Below are positions 9,901 through 15,969 of a DNA stretch of 64,000 bases, piece after piece; within the stretch, counting starts at the first letter, position 1, and each line of letters opens with the position of its first letter. This DNA is from Bacillota bacterium. GTDB lineage: Bacteria > Bacillota_A > Clostridia > Lachnospirales > Lachnospiraceae. The notes below the pieces were generated by a model that worked only from the letters and a program-made list of their open reading frames with translations, did not search any database and had not been told where the DNA came from. The stretch spans positions 124,001-188,000 of the forward strand of contig JAEYMU010000006.1 of assembly GCA_023407175.1 (NCBI GenBank). Reading direction: 5' to 3'. Made by a program: the position numbers and the translations under genes.

Positions 9901-10052
9901 GCCGCATAAGTATAGCCGGTTCCATTTCCATTGACCGCAGACAGGTCAATGGAAACCGGGTCCGCTGCCTGTGCTGTCTGCGGAAACAATCCGGCAAGCA
10001 TTACCGCCGTCAGCAGTAAGGAGAGCATTCGTTTTGATATCTTAGCTTTCAT
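3960..10052 (-). CDS. Giant secreted repeat protein (three beta-helix modules, cadherin-like and InlB-type repeats)
   Basis: A 2030-residue protein with a Sec signal peptide ending near AQAAD. From the N-terminus: beta-helix-like module 1 (about 30-335), two cadherin-like domains with DADGDPLTY and DFDDDPLTY calcium-type motifs (about 445-617), module 2 (620-925), two more cadherin-like domains (1034-1207), module 3 (1210-1517), then divergent InlB B-repeat and Listeria-Bacteroides repeat domains and a C-terminal region ending YSENTEFRTMN. Each module is built from glycine-rich rungs such as AAGIGGG and NITISGGTV. No LPXTG or S-layer anchor is visible, so attachment is unclear. The start at 10052 follows GAAGGAAGG; a longer in-frame reading from 10154 would begin inside a hairpin. 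An adhesin or carbohydrate-binding role is likely. The last 400 residues closely match those of the 1673-residue neighbour. Confidence 0.85.
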   Translation of the reverse strand: MKAKISKRMLSLLLTAVMLAGLFPQTAQAADPVSIDLSAVNGNGTGYTYAANVLTITDSGSYILTGTTTTKRVVVSASSDVTLNGVNITGPVSNSPFSVSAGSTVNLTLSGSNTLTAGSGGAGLYVPASAAVIISGSGTLTANGGTATDGTSNGAGIGSMGANQDAGSITIRGGTVNATGGLYAAGIGGGNNKNGTAAGSGSNITITGGIVNANGNNHSPAIGGGCRGNGGNITISGGTVTATAGSSSAGIGGGFTGGAGNILISGGMVTAIGSDQSPGIGRDARVLVSDSSNSGGTASSIVISGGTVIAKGATGYPGVGSSNATDTTTLKITGGSIQSSAVPVSPTSDGSTQVYLTTVTVQGSSNVLAGTEASCTVKGVTFTAKTDGSGKLYLWLPAGAVDLTVTVSGVNYMGAGTVLSTGTAAFTAGLNTAPCFRAGIRSTVSINRQVGTAYNLKLDGIFEDADGDPLTYKVSVNSGTAQPANANYSYTATQEETITLEFTASDGKEDSTGQYTVTLIATDALPENTLPVLKLNIPETATASVGVNTSYSLNLADIFEDFDDDPLTYKVSVNGGASQPANQNYTYIPTVVQTDILKFTANDGKADSSDTYTVTLTVNEGIKIDLSTVNADGDGYTYAANVLTITNRGSYILTGTTTTKRVVVSASSDITLNGASITGPAGSSPFSISAGSAVNLMLSGTNTLTAGNGGAGLHVPSSATIIISGSGTLTAKGGAATNGTSNGAGIGGMGGYGDAGSITIQSGTVNATGGLYAAGIGGGNNSNGTQAGTGGNIIITGGAVNATGNNHSSGIGGGCRGNGGNITISGGTVTATAGTYSAAIGGGFTGGTGNIHISGGIVTATGKDTAPGIGRDPSVLVSDSSNSGGTASSIVISGGTVIAKGATGYPGVGSSNSTDTTTLKITGGSVQSNAAPIGPTSDGSTQVYLATVTVRETSGVLAGIEASCMVKGVTFLAKTDGSGKLYLWLPAGAVNLTVTVDGVNYIGTGTVLSANTATFTAGLNIAPCLRAGIRGTAGINCQVGTACTLNLDGIFVDTDGDPLTYTVSVNGETAQPADLNYTYTATQEGTILLEFTANDGKEDSTGHYTVTLVATDALPENTPVRKSNVPETAAASVWVNTSYSLNLADIFEDFDGDPLTYKVSVNGGASQPAGQNYTYTPTVVRTDILKFTASDGKADSSDTYTVALAVSAGIVINLTTVSTGGTGYTYTSGMINITNSGSYVLTGAATTKHVVVTAPTAYIILRGLYIEAGGTAAPISVAAGSSVNLVLEGVNTLTGLSGCAGLHVPEGATVVIDGTGSLYASGGPVTGYNANGTAGAGIGGMGATGTAGNITIKGGTITAKGGPYTAGIGGGNNSNGTASGSGGNITINGGMVTATGGTHASAIGGGCRGNGGNIIINGGTVNAVGGTGSAAIGGGFTGGAGNILISAGFVTAIGKDIAPGIGRESSELITNSLVTGGTASSIVISGGTIIATGAAGYPGIGRSGETDPTTLKITGGSVVSDTVPVNPTSDGVTSVHLTTVTVKGLNDVLANTEVSCTTGTAAFPAKTDSLGKLYLWLKEGTVNLVITADSMEYSASGTVLSGGTTMLTAKVYATRNITVQNDGNGTTSGGGTYEDGQSVTLGAVPASGYNFDGWYAGAVKVSSLPNYTFTVTGDIALTAKFQAMPKDDLEVITIGGGSVRMNDETGTLNLNYMSQQTRGISIRLTAMPNAGYQFSYWQDTRSGSILSTNQVYEIVMGTGISLKAVFTRIPDADTTEFTVIFKDKSGKILQSTNVQKNQPVTPPSSPTLVGYTFTGWDKELDHVTSDMTVNAVYARLSDTYQVTVVNGTLLDGTASGDFQYDMPVTVVAGTAPAGQKFSHWEQDGVRISVSAVYSFFAPMRATTLTAVYVPEETAIVETPFITLSSAVEVDTAGKSMLFTANRTVPAGYTLIESGVLLLQSNTALADELTVDTAGVIRGKIKNDSTNQFHIRKNTISTGDTWYGRAYLIYKDEAGNIITVYSENTEFRTMN
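7336..7430. repeat. 95-bp direct repeat, copy in module 2
   Basis: This stretch is identical at the DNA level to 9103-9197 as far as I can read it. It codes for the same rungs in beta-helix modules 2 and 1 of the giant protein. Perfect identity including third codon positions indicates recent duplication or gene conversion between modules. Confidence 0.85.
9103..9197. repeat. 95-bp direct repeat, copy in module 1
   Basis: Partner of 7336-7430, about 1.77 kb away in the same orientation and reading frame. Recombination between the copies would delete or add exactly one module plus its linker without breaking the frame. Confidence 0.85.
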
Positions 10053-10117
10053 AAGTATCCTTCCTTCGTAAAAAATTTCTTCTGCCCTAACGAGGGATTT
10101 TTGTGAAGTTCTTCTCT

Positions 10118-10160
10118 CATAAGAATGCGGCAGGACAATATCGCCCTGCCACATCTTATG
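10118..10160 (-). other. Long stem-loop between the small peptide gene and the giant gene
   Basis: The arms at 10118-10134 and 10145-10160 are inverted repeats (CATAAGA-TGTGGCAGG against CATAAGAATGCGGCAGG, one bulge and one mismatch) around a 10-base loop. No run of T follows on the minus strand, so it is not a classic terminator. It may stabilise the upstream mRNA end, act as a processing site or reduce read-through into the 6-kb gene behind it. Confidence 0.7.
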
Positions 10161-10173
10161 AGCTGGAATCGAA

Positions 10174-10269
10174 TTAGTAATCTCCTATATCCGGGCTGCT
10201 GCTATTGCAAAAATCCTCCGTCTCAAATACGATAATCTCAAGTTCGGGTTTTTCATAAGTTTTTTTCAT
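10174..10269 (-). CDS. 31-residue peptide with YxxPxL motif (candidate RiPP precursor)
   Basis: A short open frame, preceded by a near-perfect AGGAGGTG ribosome site seven bases before its ATG, lies between the two giant surface-protein genes, 12 bases after the upstream stop. The peptide starts MKKTYEKPELEIIVFE and ends FCNSSSPDIGDY. Tyr5, Pro8 and Leu10 match the leader motif recognised by PqqD-like B1 proteins of lasso-peptide systems. The C-terminal part holds one Cys, three adjacent Ser and three Asp, giving possible sites for phosphorylation or macrolactam formation. The canonical glycine and penultimate threonine of lasso leaders are not in register, and the core would be very short, so it may represent a different class. 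It is part of the operon carrying kinase, PqqD, peptidase and exporter genes. Function is inferred. Confidence 0.72.
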   Translation of the reverse strand: MKKTYEKPELEIIVFETEDFCNSSSPDIGDY

Positions 10270-10281
10270 TTCTTACACCTC

Positions 10282-13200
10282 CTAATCCATAGTGCGGTTT
10301 TCCGTATTTTCACTGTAAACCGTTACGATATTTCCGGCTGCATCCTGATAGATCAGGTAGGCCCGGCCATACCAGGTGTCTCCCGCCGATATGCTGTTCT
10401 TCCTGATATGGAATTGCTCTGTGGAATCATTCTTAATTTTGCCGCGGATAACTCCCGGTGTATCCACAGTCAATTCATCTGTCAGGGCTGTATTGGAGTT
10501 GAGCAGCAGGACGCCGCTTTCAATCAGGGTATAGCCTGCCGGCAGGGTACGATTTGCGGTAAACAGTATATTCTTTGCTGATGTATCCATCTCCACCACA
10601 GAAGACAGGGTGATAAAGGGTGTTGCAACAATAGCCGTTTCCTCAGTAACATATATGGCTGTCAGGGTGGTCGCCCGCATGGGAGCATAGAAGCTGTAGG
10701 TGGAGCTGACACTGATCCTTACTCCGTCCTGCTCCCAATGGCTGAATTTCTGTCCGGCCGGTGCCGTCCCTGCTACTACCGTAACCGGTCTGTCATACTG
10801 GAAGGCTCCCGATGAAGTTCCGTCTGAAAGAGTTCCGTTCACAACCGTTACCGTATAGGTAGCCGGCAGCCGCTCATAGACTGCATTGACCGTCAAGTCT
10901 GAGGTAATGCTATCCAGCTCCTTATCCCAGCCGATAAAGGTGTACCCAACCAGGGTCGGGCTTGCCGGAGGGGTTACGGGCTGATTTTTCTCCACACTCA
11001 CGGATTGCAGAATCCTTCCGCTCTTGTCCTTGAAAATAACGGTAAATTCAGTTGTGGCCGTATCGGGAACTCTGGTAAATACAGCCTTGAGGGCTGCTCC
11101 GGCACCCATAATAAATTCATATACGGGAGCGGTGGAAAGAATACTTCCTGACCGGATATCCTGCCAATAGGAGAATTGATAGCCTGAGTCCGGCGCCGCC
11201 GTCAGCCGGATGCCCGTGCCTCTGCTATACTGCGCGGTATAGCTGCTGTCAAGAGCTGCTGTCTCATTATTCAGTCTCACGCTCCCCCCGCCTGTGACGG
11301 TAACCTCCAGATTACTCTGGGGCATTGCTGTGAAATGTGCAGTCAGGATTATACTCTTCGTTACTGTAAAGGTATAATTCGGCAGGGCGGATATTTTAAC
11401 CACTCCTACATACCACCCGTCAAAATTGTATCCGGCTGCGGGAACAGCTCCAAGTGTCACCCTCTGACCATGGGAATAGGTGCCACCGCCGGATGCCGTA
11501 CCGTTTCCGTTATTTTGCACGGCAACCGTATGCGTTGCGGCTTCCGCAAGCAGGTACCGTCCGGCGCTGTAGGAAAGCTCGAAATCCTCAAATCCGCTTC
11601 CCAACATCAGCCGGTCCATATTTTCAATCGGTTCTTCAACGATCCCTTCTCCCGCGTTAATGGCAACTACCTGTCCCGGGGAGGGTGTATAAGCCCCGGC
11701 CTCCAGCGTAATAGCTGCGTCATCAGCAACGGATGCACCCATAAACATCAGGTTTGCGCCATCCGATGAGGGAAGCCCCAGGGTAATGATGGTTCCGTCT
11801 CCTGATAAAGTACCCCTGCGGATGCCTAACGCTTTACACTCCAGGGTTCCGTTTATGATAGCTTCTTTAAATATGCAATAGGTCATCCTTAGGGTTCCCC
11901 CCGCAGACAGCGTCAGATTCAGAAAATCCCGGCAGGCTCCTCTTGAGGTTTCATCGTTCAAAAGCCCGTTGACCGTCAGGCTGCCGCCCTCCTGAAAAGC
12001 ATCCTGCACAGCGCTGATATCAACCTCTCCCTCAATGGTGATGTTATAGCCACCGCAGTCGATTTCCGCACCGGACCCAAAGTCGAAGCTGATATCCTTC
12101 AGGGTAATGTCCGCATTCAGACTCATACCGCTTGCCGGTGTGACCGTATGGCTCTCTCCGTCAAGAGTACAGCTTACCGCAGGAAAGGAATCCCCCGCGG
12201 CCAATGCCACATCCTTTTTCAGAATAATAGTTCCTCCCTCTGGTACGGCCGCAGCCGCCTGCGCCCATGTGGTATAAAATACCCCGCCGACCGAGGCGAC
12301 AGCATTGCTCTCATCGATGCTCTGCATAACCAGCTGTGCAATCAAAGCATGCCCCGCCGCATTGGGATGAGGGTCAAGTCCTGTCAGTCCGTCCGCGTTA
12401 ACCACCTTTACATCACTATTCGAAAAGGCGGAGGAAATATCCACCAGATGCGTCCTGCCTGCACCGGCTACGGCCTCGGCAAGCTGCCCGTTCAGATAAG
12501 CAATATAGGGGGCTGTTAATGCTCCCAGGTCCAGCAGGGCATTCTCCGGTCCTACCTTAACTCCCTCATAGGGATTATATACATTAGTAATATAAATCTG
12601 CGCATCGGGTACCAGCGTATTCAGCTTTCCGAGAATGGAAGAGATATTTGCCGTGCAGTAATCCGCTGCCGCAGTAAAGCTTGGAGCAGAGTAGCCTACC
12701 GCGCTGGTAAGACCACCGCAGATACCCGCCCACTGTGCTTCATTGGAAGCTGCGGCCGCCATACTGCTTTGAATCTCCTCCAGGATTTCGCTGCCGGACT
12801 TTCCCGTTATGGAAATTCCGAAGGTTTGAGCCACCAGGAGCGTAAAGGGGGCCAGCAGATCATTGGAGCCGATGCTGAGAGTAATCACCTTTATGCCTGA
12901 AAAGGCAGTGCCTGCTTCCTCCGGCAGGGAATTCAGCAGAGCCAGCAGCTGTGTGCTGTTCATCCCGTCTATGGCCGCGTTTTCCCCAGACAGTCCCAGC
13001 TCATTCATAACAATGGACACATAGGCGGCTTCCGGTGTGGTGTCCGAACCGTAGCCCTCCAGCCCGTATCCAGTGGCAATACTGTCACCCAGAGCCAGAT
13101 ATTGAAGCACTTCGGTATCGGAAGGAATGTAGGGCGTCGCGGTGATCGTGATAGTTTTATCCGGATAGGTGTCTTGATTCCATACTCCCTTTGTTATGTG

Positions 13201-15303
13201 CACGCTAAAGCTGTAGCTGCCATCTGTCCCGCCCGGATTATCGGCGGTGCCCGCCGTCGGAGCGGTGTAGCTGCGCTCAATAATGGAGACGGTCACAGTG
13301 TTGTCGTTTACCGCCGCTAACGCTGTGGCTTTCAGTGCATTGACAATGTCCTGTTTGCTGGCCACGTCTGCCTGGGTCATGTTCTGATAGACCGCGTTCT
13401 GCGCTTTTTCGCAGGCAGCTTCTACCGTATAATAGTCGGGGCCGGGAAGGATGTTGAGGCTCAATTCCTTCGTAACGCTTCCCTCGTCATTTTCCGCTTT
13501 CACAGTAAAAGTGTAGAGTCCCGACTGCATCGGCGTACCATGAATAAGACCGGTTGTCTCAAGGTTCAGATTTGTTTGCTGGAAGGGGCTGCTGGATACG
13601 CCGTCTATTGACCAGGTAACCGGTTCGTCACCATCCGCTGTGAGCATATAGCTGTATTCTTCGCCCACCGTGCCGTCAGGCAGGGCTTCTGTGGTGATAT
13701 TGACCACCCTGACGGTAATATCGAAAGGCATACTCATAGAACTGCCATCCGCATAATTTACAGTAACGCTAAGCCGGAATGTACCGGGGCTGGTGGCGGT
13801 CACTTCAGCAGTGTCGCTCATAACCGCGCCCGTGCCTCCTTCATCCTCAATCGATACGGTGAGATCCTTGTAGGTCGCATTGACCGGAAGGACGGAGAAC
13901 TGACCGGAAAAGTCATAGGGCACTCCCGTGGTCAGCACCGGCTCCTGATAATCCTTCCAGAGGACGTTTGTTACCGGTACAAGCACACCATCTGCGTTTA
14001 TATTTACCGTGTGTGGATTTCCGTTTTGATTGCTGACATTCAGGGCAGCCTGATACGATACCCCATTAATGGTAACATCCAACATATGGGATCCCTCGGT
14101 CAGCCAGAGATAGAGCGTGCCGAGTTCATCGGTCCAAACGCTGACGGAGGAACCTTCATCCATTGTATAAGTCAGCTCCTTGTCAAGCACCCTGCCTTTA
14201 TTTGCTCCCTTGATCGATACGCAGGTGAGATAAATCGGCTCCGAACTGGCGTTTACCGGCGCGATAGGCAGGGAGGTTGATTGCACGGAGCCTCCCGAGA
14301 TAACAAGGGTGGTCGGATCATTTGCCGTGCCGTCGCTTCCGATGCCGGGAAGCTCCGAAGCTCCGGTGGCAATGACGGTACCCCCGCTTATGACAATGGC
14401 GCTGTCGGTACCCCCGCTGAGCATAGAATCGTCAATCGGTGAACTGGAGTCCCTTCCAATGCCGGGAGCGCTGTTCTTGCCGGTTGCGGTTACCATACCT
14501 CCGCTTATGTAAATGTTACCTGCACCTCCGGTAAAACCGCCGCCAATGGCTGCAGAGTAGGAACCGGCGGTTGCGGTTACCGTGCCCCCGCTTATGGTGA
14601 TATTGCCGCCGTTGCCCCTGCAGCCGCCGCCAATTGCCGCAGAATGATTATTACCGGTTGCAGTTACCGTACCCCCGGCGATGGTGATATTACCTCCGCT
14701 GCCGGCCCCGGTGCCATTCGTGTTATTGCCGCCGCCAATACCCGCCGCATAAGGTCCTCCGAAGGCATTCACCGTGCCTCCCAGAATAGTAATGCTTCCG
14801 GCGTCACCATAAGCCCCCATGCCGCCGATCCCTGCGCCATTGCTTGCCCCATTGTTGTAATCACCGCCCTTTGCCGTCAGTGTGCCGTCGCCGCTGATGA
14901 TAATGGATGCCGATGATGGTACGTGAAGCCCAGCGCTGCCGTAACCGGCAATCAGAGTATTATTGCCGGAAAGCGTAAGGTGAACAGTAGAGCCTTCGCT
15001 GACGGAAAACGGGGAATTACCGCTAGAAACCAGGATATATACATCCTTTAGGGTAATGTTTACCGATACCGCCGTGACCACAACACGGGTCATGGTGGAT
15101 TCTGTGTCTTGGGTAAGCAGGTAGTCGCCGTTCTGTGTGATGGTCACCACGTTGGATGCATAAGTGTACCCGGTCCCGTCCCCAGTAACTGTGCTTAGGT
15201 TAATGGCGACCGGCTCGGAATCGGCCGCAAAAGTGACCTGCATTTGTGTGAGCAGCATTGCCACCGCAAGGAATACCGCAAGAAGTCTTTTTTTGATCCT
15301 CAT
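10282..15303 (-). CDS. Giant secreted protein with beta-helix module, Ig-like domains, GDSL hydrolase and InlB repeats
   Basis: A 1673-residue protein with a Sec signal peptide (cut likely after TFAAD). A beta-helix-like module at about 33-340 is homologous to those of the 2030-residue protein. It is followed by Ig-like segments (about 448-618, the second of putative-Ig He_PIG type), an SGNH/GDSL hydrolase domain (about 734-1000) and another repeat region, then divergent InlB B-repeats and the shared C-terminal region ending YSENTENRTMD. The hydrolase keeps its catalytic blocks: LGDSIATGYG with the nucleophilic Ser, SIGSNDLL with Gly and Asn, and DPHPNAAGH with Asp and His. It could de-esterify acetylated glycans at the cell surface. 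The start follows GGAGAGAATTCAA. No sortase motif is visible. The domain calls are firm; the substrate is unknown. Confidence 0.87.
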   Translation of the reverse strand: MRIKKRLLAVFLAVAMLLTQMQVTFAADSEPVAINLSTVTGDGTGYTYASNVVTITQNGDYLLTQDTESTMTRVVVTAVSVNITLKDVYILVSSGNSPFSVSEGSTVHLTLSGNNTLIAGYGSAGLHVPSSASIIISGDGTLTAKGGDYNNGASNGAGIGGMGAYGDAGSITILGGTVNAFGGPYAAGIGGGNNTNGTGAGSGGNITIAGGTVTATGNNHSAAIGGGCRGNGGNITISGGTVTATAGSYSAAIGGGFTGGAGNIYISGGMVTATGKNSAPGIGRDSSSPIDDSMLSGGTDSAIVISGGTVIATGASELPGIGSDGTANDPTTLVISGGSVQSTSLPIAPVNASSEPIYLTCVSIKGANKGRVLDKELTYTMDEGSSVSVWTDELGTLYLWLTEGSHMLDVTINGVSYQAALNVSNQNGNPHTVNINADGVLVPVTNVLWKDYQEPVLTTGVPYDFSGQFSVLPVNATYKDLTVSIEDEGGTGAVMSDTAEVTATSPGTFRLSVTVNYADGSSMSMPFDITVRVVNITTEALPDGTVGEEYSYMLTADGDEPVTWSIDGVSSSPFQQTNLNLETTGLIHGTPMQSGLYTFTVKAENDEGSVTKELSLNILPGPDYYTVEAACEKAQNAVYQNMTQADVASKQDIVNALKATALAAVNDNTVTVSIIERSYTAPTAGTADNPGGTDGSYSFSVHITKGVWNQDTYPDKTITITATPYIPSDTEVLQYLALGDSIATGYGLEGYGSDTTPEAAYVSIVMNELGLSGENAAIDGMNSTQLLALLNSLPEEAGTAFSGIKVITLSIGSNDLLAPFTLLVAQTFGISITGKSGSEILEEIQSSMAAAASNEAQWAGICGGLTSAVGYSAPSFTAAADYCTANISSILGKLNTLVPDAQIYITNVYNPYEGVKVGPENALLDLGALTAPYIAYLNGQLAEAVAGAGRTHLVDISSAFSNSDVKVVNADGLTGLDPHPNAAGHALIAQLVMQSIDESNAVASVGGVFYTTWAQAAAAVPEGGTIILKKDVALAAGDSFPAVSCTLDGESHTVTPASGMSLNADITLKDISFDFGSGAEIDCGGYNITIEGEVDISAVQDAFQEGGSLTVNGLLNDETSRGACRDFLNLTLSAGGTLRMTYCIFKEAIINGTLECKALGIRRGTLSGDGTIITLGLPSSDGANLMFMGASVADDAAITLEAGAYTPSPGQVVAINAGEGIVEEPIENMDRLMLGSGFEDFELSYSAGRYLLAEAATHTVAVQNNGNGTASGGGTYSHGQRVTLGAVPAAGYNFDGWYVGVVKISALPNYTFTVTKSIILTAHFTAMPQSNLEVTVTGGGSVRLNNETAALDSSYTAQYSRGTGIRLTAAPDSGYQFSYWQDIRSGSILSTAPVYEFIMGAGAALKAVFTRVPDTATTEFTVIFKDKSGRILQSVSVEKNQPVTPPASPTLVGYTFIGWDKELDSITSDLTVNAVYERLPATYTVTVVNGTLSDGTSSGAFQYDRPVTVVAGTAPAGQKFSHWEQDGVRISVSSTYSFYAPMRATTLTAIYVTEETAIVATPFITLSSVVEMDTSAKNILFTANRTLPAGYTLIESGVLLLNSNTALTDELTVDTPGVIRGKIKNDSTEQFHIRKNSISAGDTWYGRAYLIYQDAAGNIVTVYSENTENRTMD

Positions 15304-15327
15304 TTGAATTCTCTCCTTTTTGTTTGT

Positions 15328-15340
15328 TGAAACCGTTTCA
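15328..15340. promoter_or_regulatory. LacI/CcpA-like palindrome
   Basis: TGAAACCGTTTCA is a perfect 13-base inverted repeat resembling LacI-family operators and catabolite-response elements (normally 14 bases). It lies just upstream of the ribosome site of the 1673-residue protein, after the DUF2442 gene, where a bound repressor could act as a roadblock. The regulator is not identified. Confidence 0.4.
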
Positions 15341-15356
15341 CAAGGCTTTGCTATTC

Positions 15357-15391
15357 CCGTGTGTGAATAGAAGGATTCCTTTTACACGGGA
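15357..15391 (-). other. Stem-loop directly after the DUF2442 stop codon
   Basis: The outer arms CCCGTGT and ACACGGG enclose an inner palindrome AAGGATTCCTT. There is no T-run, so it is more likely an mRNA-stabilising or partial-attenuation structure between the first gene and the giant gene than a full terminator. Confidence 0.5.
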
Positions 15392-15640
15392 CTATCGCAG
15401 TGAAAACAGAATTTTGTCCACGGTGATCCGCATGGGAATAATCTCCGGTTTCCCGTCCGGTGGGTCCCAGTAAACTGCCTTATCCTCAAACCGGACCGAT
15501 TTGAAGGTATCCGGATCCCGCAGCCGGTGGTATGGAAGGGTTTCCACCATCCGCTGCATGTTAAAGATCACCTGATTGCCTTCTTCAAAATCGATCAGAA
15601 GCCTGTAATCATTCGTTGCGCAGACGTTTGTTATTTTCAT
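15392..15640 (-). CDS. DUF2442 domain protein
   Basis: An 82-residue protein fitting DUF2442 over its full length: an N-terminal KITNVCATNDYRLLIDFEEG and a C-terminal VRFEDKAVYWDPPDG then IPMRITVDKIL. DUF2442 proteins are often paired with DUF4160 partners in what look like toxin-antitoxin-type modules, but no such partner is visible here. It is the first gene of the leftward operon, with an AAAAGGAGG ribosome site about ten bases before its ATG, and sits 88 bases upstream of the 1673-residue surface protein gene. Molecular function is unknown; a DNA- or protein-binding regulatory role for the operon is possible. Confidence 0.8.
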   Translation of the reverse strand: MKITNVCATNDYRLLIDFEEGNQVIFNMQRMVETLPYHRLRDPDTFKSVRFEDKAVYWDPPDGKPEIIPMRITVDKILFSLR

Positions 15641-15725
15641 TTTTCTTACGCCTCCTTTTCCTCACCGCATAGCATGGGCAAAACCATGCTCTTTTATAGT
15701 TTAGAAAAAATTTTTGCCGCTTCGT

Positions 15726-15752
15726 ATCCCCCAAATGGGGGATTTTTATTTT
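15726..15752 (+). terminator. Terminator-like hairpin in the divergent region
   Basis: ATCCCCC and GGGGGAT form a perfect seven-pair stem with a four-base loop, followed by TTTTATTTT on the + strand. No + strand gene ends here, so it may stop antisense transcription out of the operon or lie in the 5' leader of the leftward transcript. Confidence 0.55.
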
Positions 15753-15805
15753 CAGAATTCCTTTTTTATTATTTAGAAAACACCTTATTATTCTAGCGGA
15801 TTTTT

Positions 15806-15844
15806 TTGATTTCTAACGTTAGATGTGATATTCTTACGTTAGAA
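15806..15844 (+). promoter_or_regulatory. luxR-type gene promoter with overlapping inverted-repeat operator
   Basis: TTGATT (15806-15811), a 17-base spacer and TATTCT (15829-15834) form a sigma-A-type promoter. The inverted repeat TTCTAACG (15811-15818) and CGTTAGAA (15837-15844) covers it, and the spacer itself contains the palindrome TCTAACGTTAGA. The arrangement suggests control by a dimeric regulator, perhaps the adjacent LuxR-type protein itself. Confidence 0.6.
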
Positions 15845-15969
15845 AGTGAGAGGAAAGGACAGGGATGCAATTTTACAGGAGGTTTTGGGGCTGACGCAGA
15901 CAAAATGCAGACTTGTTTTAAAGCTATTGGAAAACCAAGGTTTTATAATGCTTACAGGAGGTGAAAAGT

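Larger units (their letters stand above)
15641..15969. other. Divergent intergenic region between DUF2442 and luxR-type gene
   Basis: This AT-rich region of about 330 bases holds a hairpin followed by T residues in the + direction (15726-15752), a + strand promoter with an overlapping inverted repeat (15806-15844), and a 130-base leader before the regulator gene. The promoter of the leftward operon must lie here too, but I could not place it confidently. Confidence 0.7.

Noticed and set aside
3960..15303. Short tandem repeats that could suggest a CRISPR array
   Set aside because: The repeats are in-frame, vary in spacing and encode beta-helix rungs; there are no uniform spacers or cas genes.
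3960..15303. Sortase (LPXTG) or S-layer anchors in the giant proteins
   Set aside because: Neither C-terminus shows an LPXTG motif with hydrophobic and basic tail, and no SLH repeats were seen.
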